Origin: Bacteroidota bacterium
GTDB taxonomy: Bacteria; Bacteroidota; Bacteroidia; Chitinophagales; Chitinophagaceae
Assembly (NCBI GenBank): GCA_023429365.1
Contig: JAEYVW010000498.1
Coordinates: forward strand, 1 to 8,205
Reading direction: 5' to 3'
Length of the DNA: 8,205 nucleotides
Below the pieces are notes generated by a model that was not told the DNA's origin, made no database searches, and saw only the letters and a program-made list of their open reading frames with translations. Positions within the stretch are counted from its first letter, which is position 1. The number at the start of each line of letters is the position of its first letter. Both the position numbers and the translations under genes were made by a program. This document shows positions 5,307 through 8,205 of the stretch, one piece after another.

Positions 5307-5329
5307 GCACCGAATCTAAAACCACTAAT

Positions 5330-5452
5330 ATGGAATCGCCAAACGAAAAAAAATTTGTGCCAAAAGGAGCGATGGCATTTTTTGTTCTTCTCATCCTACT
5401 CACGCTTGCTTTCTTCTACGGTATCTATTTATTAATGATCGACAGAGTTTAA
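5330..5452 (+). CDS. Cytochrome c oxidase subunit IIa (ba3-type small subunit, CbaD-like)
   Basis: A 40-residue protein with a charged N-terminus (MESPNEKKFVPKG) and one membrane helix at about 14-37, ending in IDRV. It lies 10 nt before the CuA subunit II gene. In Thermus ba3 oxidase a 34-residue single-helix subunit IIa occupies the place of the first helix of ordinary subunit II, and small proteins with KKFVPKGAxAFF openings are annotated as subunit 2A in related bacteria (from memory). The ATG at 5330 is chosen because it follows an A-rich leader and the candidate promoter, and because upstream in-frame starts add unrelated sequence. Assignment rests on size, topology and position, since so short a protein offers few diagnostic residues. 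Confidence 0.85.
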   Translation: MESPNEKKFVPKGAMAFFVLLILLTLAFFYGIYLLMIDRV

Positions 5453-5462
5453 ACCATTTGTT

Positions 5463-5921
5463 ATGACAATCGATAAATCAGAGAAAAAGGTTGTTGGCAT
5501 TACACTGGCTTTGATAGGCCTTTTTGTTTTTTCCCTGCTCTATGCCAAAGGAAAATACAAAACTGACGTGCCTGAGTGCCTGCCATATGATAAGGCCTAC
5601 ACCGAACCCAAGGTCAATAAACTGGATGAGAAAACCTACCAGGTTTTTTCTGTGGCATCCATGTGGCAGTTTCAACCTTCGGAGATATATATCCCGGTCG
5701 GCAGCGAAGTTGATTTCTATCTCACTTCAAAAGATGTTGTCCACGGGTTCAATATTTCAGAGAAAAACATCAACATGATGGCTGTATATGGCGCTATCAA
5801 TAAAACCACAGTAAAATTTGATAAGCCCGGTGTATATGATATCGTATGCCACGAGTATTGTGGTGTAGGTCATCAGAACATGCGCGCTCAGGTAATCGTC
5901 AATTATCCGGAAGCCAAATAA
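5463..5921 (+). CDS. Cytochrome c oxidase subunit II, ba3-type, CuA-binding
   Basis: A 152-residue membrane-anchored periplasmic protein that takes electrons from cytochrome c or another soluble donor and passes them to subunit I. One N-terminal membrane helix (about 10-28) is followed by a cupredoxin domain. All CuA ligands are present: His94 (DVVHGF), Cys129, Glu131 (backbone ligand), Cys133, His137 and Met140 in CHEYCGVGHQNM, with the same spacing as Thermus ba3 subunit II (His114, Cys149, Gln151, Cys153, His157, Met160). The single helix rather than two, and the short length, fit a ba3 (B-family) enzyme whose missing helix is supplied by the subunit IIa gene just upstream. No fused cytochrome c domain exists. 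Start at ATG 5463, 10 nt after the previous stop, with no visible Shine-Dalgarno. Confidence 0.95.
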   Translation: MTIDKSEKKVVGITLALIGLFVFSLLYAKGKYKTDVPECLPYDKAYTEPKVNKLDEKTYQVFSVASMWQFQPSEIYIPVGSEVDFYLTSKDVVHGFNISEKNINMMAVYGAINKTTVKFDKPGVYDIVCHEYCGVGHQNMRAQVIVNYPEAK

Positions 5922-5931
5922 AACTTTTATC

Positions 5932-7614
5932 ATGCAAGTAACTAAAACCTTTAAACGTATTATATTCCTGGAGCTGGCTATCCCGGTAGCACTGCTGGTC
6001 ATTGGTATCTATCATGGCCTCATGCAGACAATCTATCGTGCCGGCGTACTGCAGCAAACTTCTTTTGCCAAACTCGACTACTACCAGGGTCTTACACTTC
6101 ACGGTGTGATCAATGCGCTTGTACTGACTACATTTTTTGCCGTTGCTTTTGGACATGTCACCATGACCTTCTACCTGAAGAAAGAGCCGAATAAAAAACT
6201 GATGTGGACAAGCTTCGCGCTGATGTTGACCGGAGTGGTGATGGCAAGCTGGGCCATGCTAGCCGGTAAGGCCTCCGTGTTGTACACCTTCTATCCTCCT
6301 TTAAAAGCGCATCCTTTGTTTTACCTCGGTGCAGCCCTGCTGATCGTGGGATCATGGTTGCCGCTTTTTGACTGGGCCAGGATGTATAACCAATGGAAAA
6401 AACAAAACCCCCAGACAAAAACACCCCTGGCTGTTCTTGGTACGTTGATCAACTTTATTATCTGGTTTGTATGTACCCTGGCAGTAGCATATGAAGTGCT
6501 GGTGCTATTGATTCCATGGTCAATGGGTTGGACTGATACCGTAAATGTAAACCTGGCCCGTACCCTGTTTTGGTTTTTTGGGCATGCGCTGGTATACTTC
6601 TGGTTGTTGCCCGCTTACATCATGTTCTATACCATTCTGCCGAAGGTAGCCGGTGGTAAACTGTATTCAGACCTGGCGGGACGTGTGGCTTTGTTCCTTT
6701 TCCTTTTGTTTTCCATTCCCGTTGGTGTTCACCATCAGTACAGCGACCCAACAATCACCCAGGGTGTAAAGTTCTTTCATGGTCTGCTTACATACGGTGT
6801 AGCGATACCCAGCTTTATTACTGCTTTTACAATTGCCGCTTCACTCGAATATGCTGGTAAACAAAGAGGCTCTAAGGGCCTGCTGGGATGGATGAAAAAA
6901 TTACCATGGTTTGATGATAGCCGTTACCTATTCTCTTATTTTATCTGTGGATTGATCCTATTCATATTTGGCGGTGTAACCGGTATTATCAATTCTTCTT
7001 ATTCACTCAATGCTGTAGTGCATAATACAGCCTGGATGCCGGGTCATTTTCATATGACCGTGGCAGGTCCGGTATTCCTGGGTATTGTTGGCATGAGCCT
7101 CTATCTCTATTCAGGAATGAGTGGCAAGAAGATCGTGATGCCGAAATTGAATACCGTGATACCTTACCTGTGGACCATCGGTATGCTGATATTTTCCTTT
7201 GGTATGAGCTGGGGTGGATTGAGAGGAGAGCCAAGAAGAACTAATCTGGGTACAACTTATCTCAACCCTGATCATGAACTGTTTCGCACAGACTGGGTAC
7301 CAACCACTCTGCACGCACAATTAGGCGGTATCATCATGTTTATCGCAGGGATGTTGTTCATCATCATATTCTTTGCTACCATATTCAGTAAAAAACAAAC
7401 AGAAGGTGCATTGGAAATTCCGGTGAGTGAAGCTTATCACGATGAAAAACGTGTACCCATCTTCGACAGGTTCAAACCCTGGCTGGTGACCATGATCATT
7501 ATCCTGTTGATTGCGTATATACCAGCATTGCTCAACGTAAAAGAAAATAGTGGTCCCAAGGCACCGCGATTCAGTATAGATAACCCGGTGCCGGAGGTGT
7601 CATTAAAAAAATAA
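5932..7614 (+). CDS. Cytochrome c oxidase subunit I, ba3-type (B-family heme-copper oxidase)
   Basis: The catalytic subunit of an inner-membrane terminal oxidase that reduces oxygen to water and pumps protons. It has 560 residues and about 13 membrane helices. Ligands are complete: His57 and His374 for the low-spin heme, His218, His267 and His268 for CuB, and His372 for the high-spin heme. Tyr222 in GHALVY is the His-linked tyrosine that separates oxidases from NO reductases. Spacing His57-218-267 equals Thermus ba3 (His72-233-282), and HALVYFWLLPAY resembles its HPIVYFWLLPAY. The A-family Glu of HPEVY is absent, so proton uptake should use the B-family K-pathway. Enzymes of this type have high oxygen affinity. 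It starts 10 nt after subunit II and is followed after 1 nt by a SCO gene, so the four genes form one operon. Confidence 0.96.
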   Translation: MQVTKTFKRIIFLELAIPVALLVIGIYHGLMQTIYRAGVLQQTSFAKLDYYQGLTLHGVINALVLTTFFAVAFGHVTMTFYLKKEPNKKLMWTSFALMLTGVVMASWAMLAGKASVLYTFYPPLKAHPLFYLGAALLIVGSWLPLFDWARMYNQWKKQNPQTKTPLAVLGTLINFIIWFVCTLAVAYEVLVLLIPWSMGWTDTVNVNLARTLFWFFGHALVYFWLLPAYIMFYTILPKVAGGKLYSDLAGRVALFLFLLFSIPVGVHHQYSDPTITQGVKFFHGLLTYGVAIPSFITAFTIAASLEYAGKQRGSKGLLGWMKKLPWFDDSRYLFSYFICGLILFIFGGVTGIINSSYSLNAVVHNTAWMPGHFHMTVAGPVFLGIVGMSLYLYSGMSGKKIVMPKLNTVIPYLWTIGMLIFSFGMSWGGLRGEPRRTNLGTTYLNPDHELFRTDWVPTTLHAQLGGIIMFIAGMLFIIIFFATIFSKKQTEGALEIPVSEAYHDEKRVPIFDRFKPWLVTMIIILLIAYIPALLNVKENSGPKAPRFSIDNPVPEVSLKK

Positions 7615-7615
7615 C

Positions 7616-8205
7616 ATGCAATCCAGGCGGCCTATACTATTATTTGTGATACTGGTTTTGGTAGTGCCACTTGTCGCCTGGCTTGCAGTCAGCTTCTTTG
7701 AGAAAAGGGTGGGCGAGCTGCCGGTGCTGGGAAAGGAAGATCATCGGATTGAGGATTTTGAGCTGTTGAACCAGGATGGTTTGTTAAAAGGAACGGCGGG
7801 ATGGCATGGTAAGATCGTGGTTGCGGATTTCTTTTTTACTCATTGCCCTACGATCTGTCCGAAGATGACCATGAGCCTCAAAAAAGTTCGCAGCTCCTTT
7901 GAAAACGATACCACTGTCCTTATCAACTCGATTTCGATCGATCCGGAGCGGGATAGATCATCAAGGTTAAAAGAATACGCGGGCGACTTCGGCATCAATA
8001 CAAAGAACTGGGAGTTATTGACTGGTGATAAAAAAGAGATCTACCGGATGGCGCGTAATAGTTTTATGGTGGTGGCTACAGATGGGGATGGCGGACCGGA
8101 TGATTTTATACATAGTGAGAGCCTGGTACTTATCGATCCCCAAAACCGCATCAGGGGCTACTATGATGGTACCAGTGAGAGTGAAGTAAATCAATTGATC
8201 AGGGA
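7616..8205 (+). CDS. SCO family copper chaperone / thioredoxin-fold protein (3' truncated)
   Basis: A membrane-anchored periplasmic protein that helps deliver copper to, or reduce the cysteines of, the CuA centre of subunit II. The reading frame runs off the right edge after 196 complete codons, and most of the usual ~200-residue protein is present. An N-terminal hydrophobic anchor (about 6-27) is followed by a thioredoxin-like domain with FFFTHCPTICPKM, whose Cys77-x3-Cys81 with the distal His166 (FIHSE) form the copper site of SCO1/SenC proteins. SIDPERD (107-113) is a further family hallmark. The ATG at 7616 lies 1 nt after the subunit I stop; a GGAGG is present 18 nt upstream, too far for a normal ribosome-binding site, so coupling is more likely. 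Identity is secure. Confidence 0.95.
   Translation, partial: MQSRRPILLFVILVLVVPLVAWLAVSFFEKRVGELPVLGKEDHRIEDFELLNQDGLLKGTAGWHGKIVVADFFFTHCPTICPKMTMSLKKVRSSFENDTTVLINSISIDPERDRSSRLKEYAGDFGINTKNWELLTGDKKEIYRMARNSFMVVATDGDGGPDDFIHSESLVLIDPQNRIRGYYDGTSESEVNQLIR

Larger units (their letters stand above)
4910..5329. other. Divergent hemN / oxidase intergenic region
   Basis: This 420-bp region separates hemN (minus) from the oxidase operon (plus). Near hemN is a 25-bp palindrome; the centre (about 4995-5200) is filled with heptad repeats and GC-rich hairpins; near the oxidase genes is a candidate promoter with a Crp/Fnr-like site. No RNA gene or credible small ORF is seen. A frame entering the subunit IIa gene from an upstream ATG (5192) is discounted because it adds 46 non-homologous residues. 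Confidence 0.7.

Noticed and set aside
5192..5329. N-terminal extension of the subunit IIa gene from an upstream ATG
   Set aside because: It would add 46 residues unlike any known subunit IIa and would run through the candidate promoter and its -7 box.
5932..7614. Subunit I as an NO reductase rather than an oxidase
   Set aside because: The HxxxY tyrosine, the CuA-bearing subunit II partner and the Thermus ba3 spacing all point to an oxygen reductase.

Overview
The window looks like chromosomal DNA from a member of the Bacteroidota, most likely a Chitinophagaceae-type or related soil/freshwater lineage. The signs are: genes that start without a good Shine-Dalgarno sequence but with A-rich leaders; two candidate promoters carrying the Bacteroidota -7 box TAnnTTTG; intergenic heptad and palindromic repeats of a kind I associate with this phylum; and protein variants (IscR-like Rrf2 with C-x6-C-x5-C-x2-H, compact ba3-type oxidase) common there. 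The assignment is inference from style, not from a search.

Layout, left to right. (1) 1-1722, plus strand: a tightly packed operon tail with a multi-pass membrane protein cut by the left edge, a DUF59/MIP18-type Fe-S assembly factor (start overlaps the previous stop) and an Rrf2-family regulator with an IscR-like cluster-binding motif (2-nt gap). (2) 1838-3115, plus: an acetyl-CoA hydrolase / 4-hydroxybutyrate-type CoA-transferase with its own candidate promoter. (3) 3116-3526: non-coding and repeat-rich, including a 293-bp segment bounded by perfect 16-bp inverted repeats that holds two strong palindromic hairpins. (4) 3527-4903, minus: hemN, oxygen-independent coproporphyrinogen III oxidase. 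(5) 4910-5329: divergent intergenic region with a 25-bp palindrome just upstream of hemN, two blocks of 7-bp tandem repeats, a GC-rich hairpin cassette and a candidate promoter for the oxidase operon. (6) 5330-8205, plus: a ba3-type (B-family) cytochrome c oxidase operon: a 40-residue subunit IIa, CuA subunit II, subunit I, and a SCO copper chaperone cut by the right edge. Gaps are 10, 10 and 1 nt.

Together the genes describe low-oxygen respiration and its cofactors. The ba3-type oxidase is expected to have high oxygen affinity, SCO supplies copper to CuA, HemN makes heme when oxygen is too scarce for the oxygen-dependent enzyme, and DUF59 plus Rrf2 link Fe-S cluster supply and sensing to an uncharacterised membrane protein that may bind heme. 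I see no defence system, phage gene or intact transposase. The least explained items are the left-edge membrane protein, the inverted-repeat-bounded element and the candidate operators.
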